From assembly GCF_010111755.1 (NCBI RefSeq), contig NC_088960.1:992001-1056000 (forward strand): 64,000 nt of DNA, in the 5' to 3' direction. Of the stretch, positions 51,418 to 61,495 are shown one piece after another. The notes under the pieces were generated by a model. It did no database searches. It was not told the DNA's origin and worked only from the letters and a program-made list of their open reading frames with translations. Numbering within the stretch: the first letter of the stretch is position 1; every line of letters begins with the position of its first letter. A program made the translations under genes and the position numbers. This stretch comes from Nakaseomyces glabratus (taxonomy: Eukaryota; Ascomycota; Saccharomycetes; Saccharomycetales; Saccharomycetaceae).

Positions 51418-52025
51418 ATCTGTTCAATTCCAGAAAAAAAGATACTGTTATGTTTTGGAATTAGCAAAGTTTAATCCAAAAGAGACAACCTTCTCAAGGG
51501 AAATTAGTTAAATAGTAGAATATAATCAAAAATTAGTTATGAAGTGTTATCTAAACTCTTCAATTTTCTTCAAAATTCCAGCTTGCTCAATGAAAACCTT
51601 CCAGGAGTTCCTTATCAGTCAATTCTAACCCGATTTCTCTCAAAACTTCGCAGTTTTTCACAATTCTTTCGTGACTATAACTTGAAGCAAGGTACAATTA
51701 CTCAATTTGTAACACTAGTAGTATTTATGAACAGTCTACAGTCCTGAAACTAACCGCTCTCAACCAACAACAAAACTCTTATTATCCGTCTTTTGCTGAG
51801 GGGTTTGCCCTTCCAACAGTTTAGGAGCATTTTTCCAAGCTTGGAGGAGATGGGAAGAGCAGAAAGATCAGCTGATACGGATTTTTATATAGTCGTTATA
51901 CATGATGATAATACACATTGTCAAGTAGATATAAAGCATATGCTACTGCAAATTCCGTTTTTCCAGATGACAGATTTAGCTTATTTTTGTTGCCAACACT
52001 AAGATCCAGCTTTCCATCTGGAGCT
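51418..52025. other. Intergenic, LAT1 promoter and RNH201 3' flank
   Basis: About 610 bases with short frames that resemble nothing. No motif recognised. Confidence 0.55.
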
Positions 52026-52949
52026 TCAGCTTCTCATGAACCAGTTGTCGAGGGTAGGGGGCTTTTCGTAGAAGTTTGTCTCCGGGACAGGTATTGGCAC
52101 CAGTTTACGCTTTGTATTGGTATAATCTTCGTCCCACTTTATCGATACGCTACCCGTCGATTTGTCCTTTAACAGTGTCTGGCATGTCTGCCATGAGAAT
52201 CGGACTATTTCTATAGGCCACCCGAGCAGAGGCTTCTGGTTCCCCTTTAACCAAGCGACTGTTTTAGGGTCTGATGGGTAGCCTGAACCCATAATCTCAT
52301 CAGGTGTTCTCCTCAGACTCTCTATTAGCAAATCTCTGGTAACTTTAGCTACCACACTCGCCACACTTACCACACAGTACAACGAATCGGCTTTCTTAGC
52401 AACGGTGAATTTAATTGATGGAAATCTGTCTTCCAACTTGCGTTGATAAGAGGCTGGAGGACCCACAGTATCAACATACACATGATCTATACTGACCCCT
52501 CGGTCAATTACACCTTGTATTAGAGCCATTGTCACATCATGTGCTTGCTCGTTCAAGTTATAGTTTCTGGAAGGTGGATAGCGAGACATACCTGTCGATA
52601 TATCATATGGCGTGATTGCTGTAGTGGCATACCCTACTTGATCTATTTCTCCCGCATACATCTTACTGAATAGCATCCTTCTTACAGGATCTGTCAGTTT
52701 CTTGGAGTCATCAAACGTATATTTTGGGATTAAAACTTTGTCCTGGTATTCCTTTGTGCAATAGCTGATACCATATACCATAGGACCCATAACTGGACCA
52801 CGGCCAGCTTCATCAACACCAAGTATCACTGGTGATTCATTGGCAATGACACTTTTGGGTATCTCTGAGTAATACGTTTTAGTCTTTAATGAATTCAAAG
52901 AAACCTGCACAGTAGGTGGTAACACATTCTTCTCTTCTGTAACCGTCAT
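52026..52949 (-). CDS. RNH201: Ribonuclease H2 catalytic subunit
   Basis: Removes ribonucleotides from DNA and the RNA of RNA:DNA hybrids, with the partners Rnh202 and Rnh203. The 307-residue product has the type 2 RNase H motif [13 protein letters not shown] with catalytic Asp45 and Glu46, the third acidic residue in VYVDTVGPP (about 158-166) and [12 protein letters not shown] (about 198-209). The length agrees with S. cerevisiae (307). Upstream is a PAC box at 53053-53062 and an ACGCGAAAA element near 53099 of the MBF/SBF type, which would suit S-phase expression. Confidence 0.97.
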   Translation of the reverse strand: MTVTEEKNVLPPTVQVSLNSLKTKTYYSEIPKSVIANESPVILGVDEAGRGPVMGPMVYGISYCTKEYQDKVLIPKYTFDDSKKLTDPVRRMLFSKMYAGEIDQVGYATTAITPYDISTGMSRYPPSRNYNLNEQAHDVTMALIQGVIDRGVSIDHVYVDTVGPPASYQRKLEDRFPSIKFTVAKKADSLYCVVSVASVVAKVTRDLLIESLRRTPDEIMGSGYPSDPKTVAWLKGNQKPLLGWPIEIVRFSWQTCQTLLKDKSTGSVSIKWDEDYTNTKRKLVPIPVPETNFYEKPPTLDNWFMRS

Positions 52950-53052
52950 ACTTAATCGATATATAAAGTATCTTGACTGCTAACTGGTATCTAATACGCA
53001 GAAAAGTTGTCTAGAGTAATTGCAACTTATATGCAATTGTGTTTTTATTTAT

Positions 53053-53062
53053 GCGATGAGCT
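53053..53062 (+). promoter_or_regulatory. PAC box upstream of RNH201
   Basis: GCGATGAGCT about 105 bp upstream of the RNH201 ATG. A PAC motif is expected at rRNA-processing genes; its presence here is notable. Confidence 0.6.
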
Positions 53063-53233
53063 TCTGATTTCTATGATTCACGTCAACAATGTCACAGAAC
53101 GCGAAAAATAATCAATGAGCGCAATAGCGGATCAATACACTCAAAGTACACTTTTCATATAAAAAATCAAATAATGAATTCATGATATCCCATGCTATCT
53201 ATTTACAAGATATAGTACTAGGTCAACTTGTTC

Positions 53234-54865
53234 TTACTGTCTATTTACGTCATCCAGGGTTCCAAATGGCAGTACTTGTTCAATACGTTGGCATCCAGTG
53301 ATAAGCATGCACAGGCGATCAATTCCAAGGCCGAAGCCACCTATGGGTGGCATACCCCACTTCATCGCATTGATGTACTCTTGATCTATCGAACTCAGAG
53401 TGTCATTATCTCCGTAGTCCTCTTTCATGCGCGCCTGTTGCTCAAATTTTTCTAACTGGACTTGAGGGCAGTTCTCTTCTTCATAAGCATTGCTATATTC
53501 TCTACCTTTTATAAATAACTCAAACCTCTTTGTCGTCCGCGAATCATCGGGATTACTCTTGGCTAGGGGAGATATCACCGCTGGGTGGTGATATATAATA
53601 GTAGGATGACTACTATTACAATATTTTTCCTCAATTAGCTCGGAACATAATCTGTTTAATATTTGGGAAGAAGAATACGAAGATGACTTTCCAAAAAACT
53701 GGCCCTTGTATTTTTGAGGAATGACTTCCAGCAATTGCTTTGAATCCTCTATTTTTACTTGTGAAAGGTCAACGCCTAGCTCCTTTGATAACGTAGGTAA
53801 AAATTCAACTCTCTTAAATTTCCAATTGTTACTTTTCAATATGTCTTCTAACTCCAACAGTGATTCAGGTAGATACTGCTTTATTGTTAAATTGTTAGTC
53901 AGATCTGTTATAATCTTCTTAAACAAGTCTTCATTTAGCTTTATTAGATCTTCCATTGTCAAGTAAGATTGGTAGAATTCCAACGTCGTGAATTCTGGAT
54001 TATGACTTCCATCTATACCTTCATTTCTGAAAGATTTACCTATCTCAAAAACCTTATTACAACCTGAAATGATTAGACGTTTCAGCCATAATTCTGGTGC
54101 TACTCTCAACATAAGTTTATCAAAGTCCTTTGATGATGACATAAATGGTTTGGCGACGGCACCATTACTTTTAGATGATAATATTGGCGTTTCAACCTCA
54201 ATGAAATCCCGTTCCTCCAAAAAGTTTCTGATAGACTTTAAAATGGAGCTTCTAATTCGTATGTTCTGAAACCCATTAATCTGATAGTCGACAACTTTGT
54301 TACTATTCGATTTTACCGTATCGATAAGTTTAGGTGGAAGAGGCATCTGTGCGACCGATAATATCTTCGGCAAATCTGTGCAACGAAGTGATATATTCTT
54401 CATCCTTGACTTGGATAATCGCGGTAAACCAGTTGTCATTACATAGTCGCCTTTCCTTAAAAAGGACAGCTCACTTTCGAAAGTTGCCGAATTTCCAATT
54501 TCTCGACAATTTAATATCAACTGAATACCATGAATTCCATCCACCAGATCAATAAATGCCATCTTTTTCCCTGAGAATCGTATACTTTTGATCCTGCCGC
54601 ATAATGATATTTTTTGGTTTATTTTGTTCAATTGATCTTCAGATGTACTCCCATACTTCTTCAAAAATATATCAATACTGACTAAATTACCACGCTCAAT
54701 AGAACTCATAGAAGGATAATACCTATCCAATGAGCTCAAAACCAATTCATTTCTCTTCGTGAATTCTAGATTACTAGAATCAATAGCAACCTTTGATGCC
54801 AAACCTCTACCAATTCGTATCCTCGAGCTCGCGTACAGCAGCCGAGCACCAACTATACGAAGCAT
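53234..54865 (-). CDS. MSK1: Mitochondrial lysyl-tRNA synthetase
   Basis: A class II aminoacyl-tRNA synthetase that charges mitochondrial tRNA-Lys; in S. cerevisiae it also aids import of a cytosolic tRNA-Lys. The 543-residue product has a mitochondrial presequence rich in Arg and Ser (about 1-22), an OB-fold anticodon domain (about 88-180, SLCGRIKSIRFSGKKMAFIDL) and a catalytic domain with motif 2 FRNEGIDGSHNPEFTTLEFY and motif 3 GGFGLGIDRLCMLI near the end. ATG 54865 is clear. It matches YNL073W. Confidence 0.97.
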   Translation of the reverse strand: MLRIVGARLLYASSRIRIGRGLASKVAIDSSNLEFTKRNELVLSSLDRYYPSMSSIERGNLVSIDIFLKKYGSTSEDQLNKINQKISLCGRIKSIRFSGKKMAFIDLVDGIHGIQLILNCREIGNSATFESELSFLRKGDYVMTTGLPRLSKSRMKNISLRCTDLPKILSVAQMPLPPKLIDTVKSNSNKVVDYQINGFQNIRIRSSILKSIRNFLEERDFIEVETPILSSKSNGAVAKPFMSSSKDFDKLMLRVAPELWLKRLIISGCNKVFEIGKSFRNEGIDGSHNPEFTTLEFYQSYLTMEDLIKLNEDLFKKIITDLTNNLTIKQYLPESLLELEDILKSNNWKFKRVEFLPTLSKELGVDLSQVKIEDSKQLLEVIPQKYKGQFFGKSSSYSSSQILNRLCSELIEEKYCNSSHPTIIYHHPAVISPLAKSNPDDSRTTKRFELFIKGREYSNAYEEENCPQVQLEKFEQQARMKEDYGDNDTLSSIDQEYINAMKWGMPPIGGFGLGIDRLCMLITGCQRIEQVLPFGTLDDVNRQ

Positions 54866-55190
54866 TGATTGTGCTTGCTTGTAGACATCAAATTTAACTT
54901 AAAGGGTTTCTATAGTCTATAATCGTCCTTCAAGGTTTGAATCATGCATACTAATATGAATTTTGCAGTATTTCATCCTTTTGCGATGCCCTTGTCAATT
55001 ATTATTCGTCATTATGGATGCGACATCAAGATAGTCATAGTCATGTAGCAGTAACCTAAGACAGATAGAGATAAGCTAGGGATTACGTTGCACAATTATT
55101 TACATGTTCATTGTAAATTTCAAACAGTAAAGTTGTTAATGAATGCAGTTATTTTATTTGTAAATGTATATTGAAATATGTAGCTATCTT
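54866..55190. other. Intergenic, MSK1 promoter and IMP4 3' flank
   Basis: About 325 bases. Nothing beyond AT-rich sequence was recognised. Confidence 0.6.
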
Positions 55191-56057
55191 TTACAAGTAA
55201 TCCTTTCTGTTTGCAGTTCTAACAAATCTTCTCAGTTGCCATTCGACATCAGCATCCTTGTTCTCCAATGTACCCAGTCTTAATTCAAAGAGTCTCATTT
55301 CAAACCTAGGACCAACTTCCGCCATCTCAACACCATCTTTTGTACGCACATATACATGTTGTCTAACACTAATAAAATCACCTCTGTTTGCAAAAGTTAT
55401 TACCCTAGAAGAATCCTTTTTTGGCCCTGGTGGGAAAAGATTTTTCAATATGGTAACAACTCTGTTACCTAGAGGTGTAGTAAAATTATCAAATATCAGA
55501 TGTGGATTGACTTCGCTTTGATTACCTCTGTTTAGTATATCATGCCTTAGAACTACATTGTGTAAACTGAAAAATGCCGTAGGCCCATATGGGAAATGCG
55601 ATACTGTTAAAGATGTTGGGACACCTCTATGCTCATGTAGTACAATCAAATCTGTTGTGCCTGATTTTTTGCAAGCCGATACCAAGTCTGCCATAACGTA
55701 GTTACCTCTATTCAGTCTTACTGCATTAGGAAACAGTAGTTTTATCTCCTTGGCAAATTGCGCTAATCTTGAACTTGGATCTCTGGATGTAGTTACAATA
55801 ACTCTTGCTTCAACTATACCACTACTTGCAGAATACTCATCATCAACACCGGCCTCATCCTCATTGTCAGCCATACTCTGATCATAACGGAAATCCTTTT
55901 GTAGCTGCTCATCCTCTGCTAATTCTTTCGGTAGTGGCTTACCTTGAGCAAGTGCTTGCTTGATAATCTGTCTTTTTTGTTGTAATTGTGTCTCTTGTAG
56001 CTCTTGGGCTTTCCGATATAGATATTCCCTTCTCTCACGAGCTTGTCTCCTCAACAT
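55191..56057 (-). CDS. IMP4: U3 snoRNP protein Imp4
   Basis: A Brix-domain protein of the small-subunit processome that helps U3 snoRNA pair with pre-18S rRNA. The 288-residue product starts with the basic helix [19 protein letters not shown] and contains the Brix fold at about 84-270, including [29 protein letters not shown] and [15 protein letters not shown]. The length equals that of S. cerevisiae Imp4 (290). Upstream PAC and RRPE motifs are adjacent at 56197-56216. Confidence 0.97.
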
Positions 56058-56571
56058 TTTGTATTGTTTTCCTGCTAATTATTCCTTGAAACAGTTATAT
56101 AAGGATCAACTTGAATATACCGTGGACACTTAGATCTAACAACAGTAAACAAAGTATGATGTTAACTAATATACGTTATATCATTACTTTTTAGATGCTC
56201 ATCGCAAAATTTTTCAAAATTTCAATTTTTTTCAGAAATAGTGATGCCCTTTACTCGAAACTGAAAATGCGATGGATTATTGCGATGCACACAGATATCA
56301 ATCCATTTGATTGATGGTAATATAAATTGTTGTGAACCTGTCAGCTTCTAAAAAGCTTTAGGCCAATACTAAGAATCAAGTTATTCGTTAATCATTAATT
56401 AATTATGTGTCATTATATAATTGAATGAGCTAAGAAAGAGTACAGCATTCACTGGCAGACGTTGAGAATGAAAAACACCCCACCGAATCATCAATGTAGA
56501 TATGTTAGCAAGTTGTATATGCCCGATGAACTCATGTGGTTTTGATGCAGCTGTTTCATATGGTTAAGTTC
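56058..56571. other. Intergenic, IMP4 promoter and MKS1 3' flank
   Basis: About 510 bases holding the IMP4 promoter elements (56197-56216). Two further GCGATG half-PAC motifs are near 56269 and 56281. Confidence 0.6.
56197..56216 (-). promoter_or_regulatory. PAC and RRPE motifs of IMP4
   Basis: GCTCATCGC (PAC on the minus strand) at 56197-56205 is directly joined to AAAATTTTTCA (RRPE) at 56206-56216, about 140-160 bp before the IMP4 ATG. Confidence 0.8.
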
Positions 56572-58551
56572 TCATTTATGCCGTCTTTGCATTTGCGATC
56601 GTTGGTATCTTTCCTCTTCTGATATCTCCATTCTTGTCTTCAGTACAGAGTTCTTAACATTTTTAATAGGTATATCCATTGATTCACGTCGGGTTAGCCT
56701 TCTGCCTTCTCGTTGATTTACATCTGCTTTCACAGCCATACGCTGTTGCTGAATATTATTCGGTACAAACATGTGTGTCGACAGTGCAGTTGGTAGCAAA
56801 GTATGAGCCGTAGGTGGTGCATTAGATTCATACAGGTATCTGGCTCCAGTGGCTTCTGATACAATACTACTGGAACTTCCCCTTCTAGATGTCGACCTCA
56901 TATTAGATGTCGATCTTGTTAAGGTTTCACGGATGTATTGAGATGGTTGCATAAATGAATCATGAGGAGGCGTTACTGAACCGACAGCAGTCACATTAGT
57001 AGTTTCAATAGTTGGCTTGTGTGCCGATGAAACTTTGTAGTTTTGACCTGATATACTGGTAGGCGTAGAGTTCTGAGAGTTGAATAGACTGGATCGACCA
57101 GAATCTTCACCACTGTCCTTTGTAGAATATGTAGATGATCCATTGTGAAACAAACCACTCAATAAACTCCTTCTAATAGGTTGTGACAGATTGTTAGATT
57201 GTATTTTCTCTAAATGATGGGCGCCATCTTGGAGCTCCGAACCATGCGCGCTCAACTTCTTGTCATTACTTGCCTGCTTTGCGAGAACGAGCTTATCCCA
57301 TTGTTTATTATAATATTGTTCATCCTCATCTTCCTCATCTATCTCGTCAGTATAGAATTCTGAACTGTCCGAAACACTATCCCAATCGGATTCATCCTCA
57401 TCCTCACTGCTAAAAAATATCTTGTTATCCTTTCTTGTTTTGTTGTTATTGTGCTTAGACTCCGAACCACGCCTATTAGGTTTGCCAAATAGGGACTCAT
57501 GCTTGAATATACTCTTGCTGTTATTGTCCGAGACCTGGGATGTACCTGAATTTGATCTTTTATGATTACTCTTTCCAATATTAAGAACTTCAGGCGATCT
57601 GGATCTACTTTTATTTCTTTTATCATTCGGAGAATCTGAGCTGTGTTTCTTTTTAATAATGACCATATTAGTGTCAAAACCTGTTATAACCATCTGAGGA
57701 TCCTCTTTCTTCTTTTTCTGCTTAATTTGGTTAAATTGTTTATATAACAAATGGTTCGATTTATTGAAATCACTATCGTTTTGATTACCAGCATTTTCTG
57801 ATCTATTGTGATTCTTTTGAAACAAAGCAGTTGTCGATTTATGCTGTCTTTCCTTTGAAAGAATACCACGAATATCAGCATGCTGATCATTTTTCTGAAA
57901 GCTGTCATTACTTCTATTTCTTCTTGGCTCAGTAGCACCATTAAGAGCCTCCATGGGTCGTATCGCAGTGATTTTTGATCTTTTATCAGTATTTTCATTC
58001 TTTGGTAGTATTTGGGTGAAACTTGTTTGCGGTTTTTTGGATGTTATATTCGTTGTAGTCCCGAAAGTAGTGGCTGCAGATTTATTGTTACCATTGTTGT
58101 TCATTGGATTAAGTACACTATATATATTTTTAACCCCATCTCTTTTCTTTGATATATTAATATCGTTATTTCGTAGAAGTGCCTTATTGAGAATACGCCA
58201 GCTTAAATTGCCTAAGCGTTCACCTTGCTGTATCGTCTTTGAAGTCTTAATTAACGTTGTGTACAGTTCGACTGTATCAAAGAGGTGAAGTCTTTCTGGT
58301 GTAAACAAGTTGGGAGATACCTTTAAAAACTCAGAGCTTATTGCTTGTTTTGAGAGGCCTGAGTTTTGTTTATTGTTTGGATTATTTTGTGAATGTTGTT
58401 GCTGTCGTTGCTTTTGCTGTTGTTCACTATGTTGCTGAGTTATGGTCTGCTTTATAGCGTTGCCTGTCGGTATCTTAGAATCAGTCCCAGGAGAGAGTTC
58501 TAACGGAGGTATATTATCTGGGCCTCTCGGAAGTCCCAACTTACTTGGCAT
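56572..58551 (-). CDS. MKS1: Mks1, negative regulator of retrograde (RTG) signalling
   Basis: A 659-residue, largely disordered regulator. In S. cerevisiae Mks1 binds the 14-3-3 proteins Bmh1/2 or Rtg2 and so restrains Rtg1/Rtg3 nuclear entry and glutamate-synthesis genes. A conserved N-terminal region (about 76-150) reads LKVSPNLFTPERLHLFDTVE and GERLGNLSWRILNKALL, followed by SKKRDGVKNIYSVLNP. Further matches are PQMVITGFDT, the acidic KIFFSSEDEDESDWDSVS block, YNKQWDKLVLAKQ, HTLLPTALSTHMFVPNNI and KTRMEISEEER. It is longer than S. cerevisiae Mks1 (584), mostly through Gln/Asn-rich and Ser-rich expansions. It lies beside IMP4 like YNL076W. Confidence 0.93.
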   Translation of the reverse strand: MPSKLGLPRGPDNIPPLELSPGTDSKIPTGNAIKQTITQQHSEQQQKQRQQQHSQNNPNNKQNSGLSKQAISSEFLKVSPNLFTPERLHLFDTVELYTTLIKTSKTIQQGERLGNLSWRILNKALLRNNDINISKKRDGVKNIYSVLNPMNNNGNNKSAATTFGTTTNITSKKPQTSFTQILPKNENTDKRSKITAIRPMEALNGATEPRRNRSNDSFQKNDQHADIRGILSKERQHKSTTALFQKNHNRSENAGNQNDSDFNKSNHLLYKQFNQIKQKKKKEDPQMVITGFDTNMVIIKKKHSSDSPNDKRNKSRSRSPEVLNIGKSNHKRSNSGTSQVSDNNSKSIFKHESLFGKPNRRGSESKHNNNKTRKDNKIFFSSEDEDESDWDSVSDSSEFYTDEIDEEDEDEQYYNKQWDKLVLAKQASNDKKLSAHGSELQDGAHHLEKIQSNNLSQPIRRSLLSGLFHNGSSTYSTKDSGEDSGRSSLFNSQNSTPTSISGQNYKVSSAHKPTIETTNVTAVGSVTPPHDSFMQPSQYIRETLTRSTSNMRSTSRRGSSSSIVSEATGARYLYESNAPPTAHTLLPTALSTHMFVPNNIQQQRMAVKADVNQREGRRLTRRESMDIPIKNVKNSVLKTRMEISEEERYQRSQMQRRHK

Positions 58552-59284
58552 GATGTTGTGTGTAGTAATCGTCTATCTTCTTCTTGCTGATAGTATTGTA
58601 ATTAGGTATGAAGAAATAAGTTACAATAAAAGTAAAATCTGTTTATCCTGCGCTATTGAATCAATGTAGTGAATTTCATTAGAAGGCTACTTGTCTTCCT
58701 TGTTTTCTAATTATTTTACCCCGAGATGATGTGGCGTATATAAAACTCTTTGTAATGAAAATCGAAGTATATCAGTAATTTTTGAAAAGATTTAGCCTAG
58801 GTATATCCCTGTTTATTCTTCAAAGGTGGTTCAAATTCAGTGGATGAGGTTTATCTGCAGCAAACTTCTGTCAAAAAAAACACCACTGCGGCAGATCAGA
58901 TTTTGCTTTTTCTAGGTGAAATGCTTCCTTGTTGCTGCTAAAAGAAAACGTAATCAATATGACCGTATCAGCGATTTAGTGCCATAGGCTATTGTTCTAA
59001 CGGAGTTTTACTCGAGAAACATTGTTTCTCTCACTATGAAGTGGTCATTTCTAGTTAAAAATTGCGAAATTTCAAATTTTTTCCTTCTAGGTAGTCCCTT
59101 TACCCAGACCTTTAATTTTACGGAGATCGTGTTCCGAAGCAATATTGACCTGTGATGAGATGTAGAAATGTGTCAAAATTATATTAGTTGTCATGATATT
59201 TACGCTATATATATTATTGAAACAAGATACGTTTACACTGGCCGGATCCGGTGCAATTCTCTCCACTTATATTTAGCGTTGTGC
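58552..59284. other. Intergenic, MKS1 promoter and APJ1 3' flank
   Basis: About 730 bases, no frame or clear motif recognised. Confidence 0.55.
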
Positions 59285-60724
59285 TTATGAGACAATACAA
59301 TCGTCGTCATCATTACATCTCCTGCGCTTCCTGCTGTCAGACCTGTTTGATCTTGATCTCTTAAACTCTTTGAAGTTTTTATAGTCTGGTACAAAATCGC
59401 TTAGAACATGCTCTTCAACTTCTACTGCACCATCGCTATTCGTAACAGCATCATCAATACGTTTCTGATCAGATTCATCTTCTTTCTTGACATTCGGGTC
59501 TTGCTCCAGGATCTCTTGTAATTTCGTTATAGTGGTGTCTTCCAATCTCTCTGGGAACTTAACTTGGAATTGTACATATAGGTTACCATAACCATCGATA
59601 TCCGTACCCGCTATGTTAGCGTGATCACTATTTGCAATAACCTTAGGCATACCAAGACCCTCTACTGTCTTGAAACAACTTGGCTTCAATAATTCATTCG
59701 GTATTATACTCAACTTTATTATTTTTCCCGATGGGTGGCCTTCTATCATTATTTCACCACCGCATAAGCATGTCTTCAAAGGTACTTCACAGTTCTTTAA
59801 TACAAGATCATGGTCATTGACCACTTGGAATTGGGTATTTTTGACAAGATCAATCACAATCACTACATCACCTGGTTGCACTTTGATTAGCCCATGACTA
59901 GTCTCTATCACTTCATCAGCTTCACCTGGTAGGACAATCACCTGGTTATGGGTCATACCAGCTTTAACCTCGACATCAAAAATCTTTCTCTCCTTCGATA
60001 CTCCACTGCCTTTACACACAAAGCACAAGTCACTGTCCTTGATAAATGTGCCGGTACCATGACAGCTGTTACAAGTACTGCTCATAGTCTGTACCATGGG
60101 GCCCACCCTTCTAGTCTTCACCACTTCACCTTGCCCTTTACATGTTCTGCATGACGCGACACGCATACCACCTTTACCATCACAACTGCTGCAAACTCTC
60201 ATTCTGTTTAAGCCCAGCTTGGTCTTCTTACCTTGGTACAAGTCGCTCAAGTTGCACTTCAAGTAATGCTTTATGTCGGGCCCTGTTCTCATGTGGCCAT
60301 CTCTTGCCCCATGGGCTTGTGCACTGTTGCCAAACCCGTCAAATCGGGAACCAAACCCGAACGAAGGACCAGCATCGCCCGAGCTGTTGAAGAACTGCGC
60401 AAACAGGTCCCCAGCGGAAGTACCAAACATATGCATCGGATTCCCACCGCTGTAAAACGACATCCCCTCGCCAAAGGGCTCCTGGCTCGCGATGGCAGAC
60501 TCATCAGTGGTGCCATACCTGTCATACATTTCACGGCTCTTCGGGTCAGAAAGCACCTCGTAAGCCTTCGATATCTCCTGGAACTGCTTCTTAGACTCCT
60601 CAGAATGGTTGTTCTTATCAGGATGGCACCGCAACGCAGCAGCATGGAACGCCTTCTTTATCGTGACTTGCGAAGCATCGCACTCAACATTAAGTAGATC
60701 ATACAATCTCGTGTCCTTGACCAT
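59285..60724 (-). CDS. APJ1: Type I Hsp40 co-chaperone Apj1
   Basis: A nuclear/cytosolic DnaJ protein linked in S. cerevisiae to SUMO-dependent degradation, disaggregation and control of the heat-shock response. The 479-residue product has a J domain with HPDK (34-37), a Gly/Phe/Ser-rich linker (about 80-145), four zinc-binding CxxCxGxG motifs (CSSCDGKG, CRTCKGQG, CNSCHGTG, CFVCKGSG), the two substrate domains and an acidic tail with RSRSNRSDSRKRRR, a likely nuclear signal. It ends CIVS, which could serve as a CaaX-like box, although Apj1 is not known to be prenylated. It is shorter than S. cerevisiae Apj1 (528). Confidence 0.95.
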   Translation of the reverse strand: MVKDTRLYDLLNVECDASQVTIKKAFHAAALRCHPDKNNHSEESKKQFQEISKAYEVLSDPKSREMYDRYGTTDESAIASQEPFGEGMSFYSGGNPMHMFGTSAGDLFAQFFNSSGDAGPSFGFGSRFDGFGNSAQAHGARDGHMRTGPDIKHYLKCNLSDLYQGKKTKLGLNRMRVCSSCDGKGGMRVASCRTCKGQGEVVKTRRVGPMVQTMSSTCNSCHGTGTFIKDSDLCFVCKGSGVSKERKIFDVEVKAGMTHNQVIVLPGEADEVIETSHGLIKVQPGDVVIVIDLVKNTQFQVVNDHDLVLKNCEVPLKTCLCGGEIMIEGHPSGKIIKLSIIPNELLKPSCFKTVEGLGMPKVIANSDHANIAGTDIDGYGNLYVQFQVKFPERLEDTTITKLQEILEQDPNVKKEDESDQKRIDDAVTNSDGAVEVEEHVLSDFVPDYKNFKEFKRSRSNRSDSRKRRRCNDDDDCIVS

Positions 60725-61495
60725 CTAGAAACATCCAAATTATTCTTATTAGTTTTTAGACTGGTGCCTGTCCTTTCCCACTTTGCATAGAAGCCCGCTG
60801 CCACTGCTTGCTTATATACTTTCACCACCTTCTGCTGCACTATGAATGCAAAAACTCATCGAAATCCTAGAAATCCCAGAAATCCTAGATTGGAATGGTG
60901 CTTCTAAAACCTCGCTGCAGGTACTTCTAAGCAATTTACCAACACAATCCTTCCAAGAATGTGAGGTCTCTGCAAATGACAGCGTCCCTCCAGTGGCCCG
61001 ATGACCTCGCACTAAATGCCCGCACAACATCGATTGAACAACGCAGAAAATGGAAGGAAAAGTCGGCAATCTCTAAGCTGACTTTATCAAGGAAATTTGC
61101 CTCCTTTGTGCTGTACTTTCTAAGCATAAAAGTTTAGAAATTGAAATGGAACTGATTTACCCTTTTCGTCTCTTCTACGTGCTTCTTCGTGCTTCTATCT
61201 CCTTCCATTACACAGAGCAGCCCGCACAAGATGCCTTTTCAACATTCGCTTTTGTCTTGGGATACGTATACTGGAGTCACATGTTTTTATTGTAACCGTT
61301 CGTCACATTACTATCATGTGACCTATACAAAGCGTTAAATAGCCCCCGCCAGTGTATATATTCCTGACGTGGATTCAATTGTGTCTGGAAACGCAGTTAC
61401 TATTCGAGAATATGTATGTTTGTAGCTGTTTAAACTATATGATGTAATATGTGTGTATTTGGTGTACCCCCCCCTCAAAAATATAGTTCTATAGG
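60725..61495. other. Intergenic, APJ1 promoter and NIS1 3' flank
   Basis: About 770 bases. Three 9-bp GAAATCC(T/C)A repeats (60861-60887) lie about 140-165 bp upstream of APJ1. A short C tract is near 61467. Nothing else was recognised. Confidence 0.55.
60861..60887. repeat. Three 9-bp repeats in the APJ1 promoter
   Basis: GAAATCCTA, GAAATCCCA, GAAATCCTA in tandem. GAA triplets spaced 9 bp apart are close to, but not, a standard Hsf1 element (step type would be 10 bp). Confidence 0.75.
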
